Of a stretch of 6,081 nucleotides of DNA, positions 5,693 through 6,081 are shown one piece after another. Source of the DNA: Gammaproteobacteria bacterium. Its GTDB lineage: Bacteria; Pseudomonadota; Gammaproteobacteria; Pseudomonadales; Halieaceae. The position numbers were made by a program, and so were the translations under genes. The stretch is taken from the NCBI GenBank assembly GCA_029859085.1, contig JAOUDU010000184.1, positions 1 through 6,081 on the forward strand. The letters run 5' to 3'. Below the pieces are notes generated by a model. It was not told the origin of the DNA and made no database searches. It worked only from the letters and a program-made list of their open reading frames with translations. The stretch's first letter is position 1. Every line of letters begins with the position of its first letter.

Positions 5693-6081
5693 TTATTCTT
5701 TGCCTGGCTGACCGGGCGGGGCCGGCTCTGACCGGTCCCGCTCCATCAACCTGATCTCCAGCGGCTGGCTGGTATCCAGGTGGACGTCACGCTGGGGAAA
5801 CGCCACCACGATACCCTTCTCATTCAGACGGCGATTGATATCCAGCATGACCTCACTGGACACCTGCAGGCGCTGATCCAGTTGCTCCAGGAAAAACCGC
5901 GCCCGGATCAACAGGCTGTTGTCACCGAATTGCTCGAAGGTCACCGTGGGCTCCGGATCCTTCAGGATCAGCGGGTGCCGACGGATGGCTTCGCTCACTT
6001 CCGCCATCGCGACGTCCAGGTCCGAGCCATAGGCGACACCCACCTCCAGCACCCAGCGCGTTACCTGGTCAGACAGTGACC
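5693..6081 (-). CDS. MscS-family mechanosensitive channel, C-terminal part (5' partial)
   Basis: Only the last 128 residues are in the window; the frame is open through the right edge. They cover the end of the MscS beta domain and the cytoplasmic alpha/beta domain. Visible are SLSDQVTRWV followed by VGVAYGSDLD, then PTVTFEQFGDNSLLIRARFF, the SSEVMLDINRRL helix and the terminal GIVVAFPQRDVHL. This VAYGSD...FGDNSL...(I/V)xFPQRD(V/L)HL order is typical of MscS-type channels, which open on membrane tension to release solutes during hypo-osmotic shock, and is closest to the long MscK/YjeP-type members. The protein ends in a short Pro- and charge-rich tail. The internal GTG at 6052 is not a start, because the domain continues upstream of it. 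Whether this is a small MscS or a large MscK-type protein cannot be told from the fragment. Confidence 0.9.
   Translation of the reverse strand, partial: SLSDQVTRWVLEVGVAYGSDLDVAMAEVSEAIRRHPLILKDPEPTVTFEQFGDNSLLIRARFFLEQLDQRLQVSSEVMLDINRRLNEKGIVVAFPQRDVHLDTSQPLEIRLMERDRSEPAPPGQPGKE

Noticed and set aside
5030..5731. 233-residue plus-strand open frame opposite scoA
   Set aside because: It is antisense to a clear scoA and has no family features or ribosome-binding site.

Overview
The window is GC-rich and gene-dense, with no rRNA, tRNA, CRISPR array or transposase. The gene content suggests a free-living, aerobic, probably marine gammaproteobacterium. It includes a cytochrome c/PQQ-type alcohol dehydrogenase, a COX15-like heme A synthase, a ScoAB CoA-transferase and a MscK-like MscS channel. 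A REP-type palindromic doublet fits the same picture. A Halieaceae/Cellvibrionales-like host is my best guess, from general protein flavour only.

Left part, plus strand (1-2708). Three genes run in the same direction with gaps of 26 and 8 nt. First is the 3' part of a polyvinyl-alcohol-dehydrogenase-like protein, a cytochrome c tail followed by a complete PQQ beta-propeller; its 5' end lies outside the window. Next is a 78-residue dual-CDGSH iron-sulfur protein. Last is a divergent DNA-3-methyladenine glycosylase I (Tag family) that starts with TTG and has no visible Shine-Dalgarno. The spacing suggests one transcript, with the glycosylase translated by coupling to the CDGSH gene.

Middle (2709-4132). 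A 170-nt gap contains a perfect TGTGA-N6-TCACA match to the CRP/Vfr operator consensus. It precedes a well-started 71-residue arginine-doublet protein of unknown function. That gene converges on ctaA (type 2 heme A synthase, minus strand), and the two stop codons touch with no spacer.

Right part, minus strand (4133-6081). The ctaA upstream region has a candidate -10 box and, beyond it, a perfect 22-nt inverted repeat around a 22-nt spacer. Each arm is itself an 8-bp hairpin, so the element looks like a REPIN/BIME. It begins 8 nt downstream of scoB. Further right are scoA and scoB (a two-subunit succinyl-CoA:3-oxoacid CoA-transferase, very probably co-translated) and the C-terminal 128 residues of a MscS-family channel whose start lies beyond the window.

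Most of the window is ordinary core metabolism. The parts most worth a second look are the REPIN, the CRP-like site with the arginine-doublet gene, the divergent glycosylase paired with a CDGSH protein, and the cytochrome-fused PQQ enzyme.
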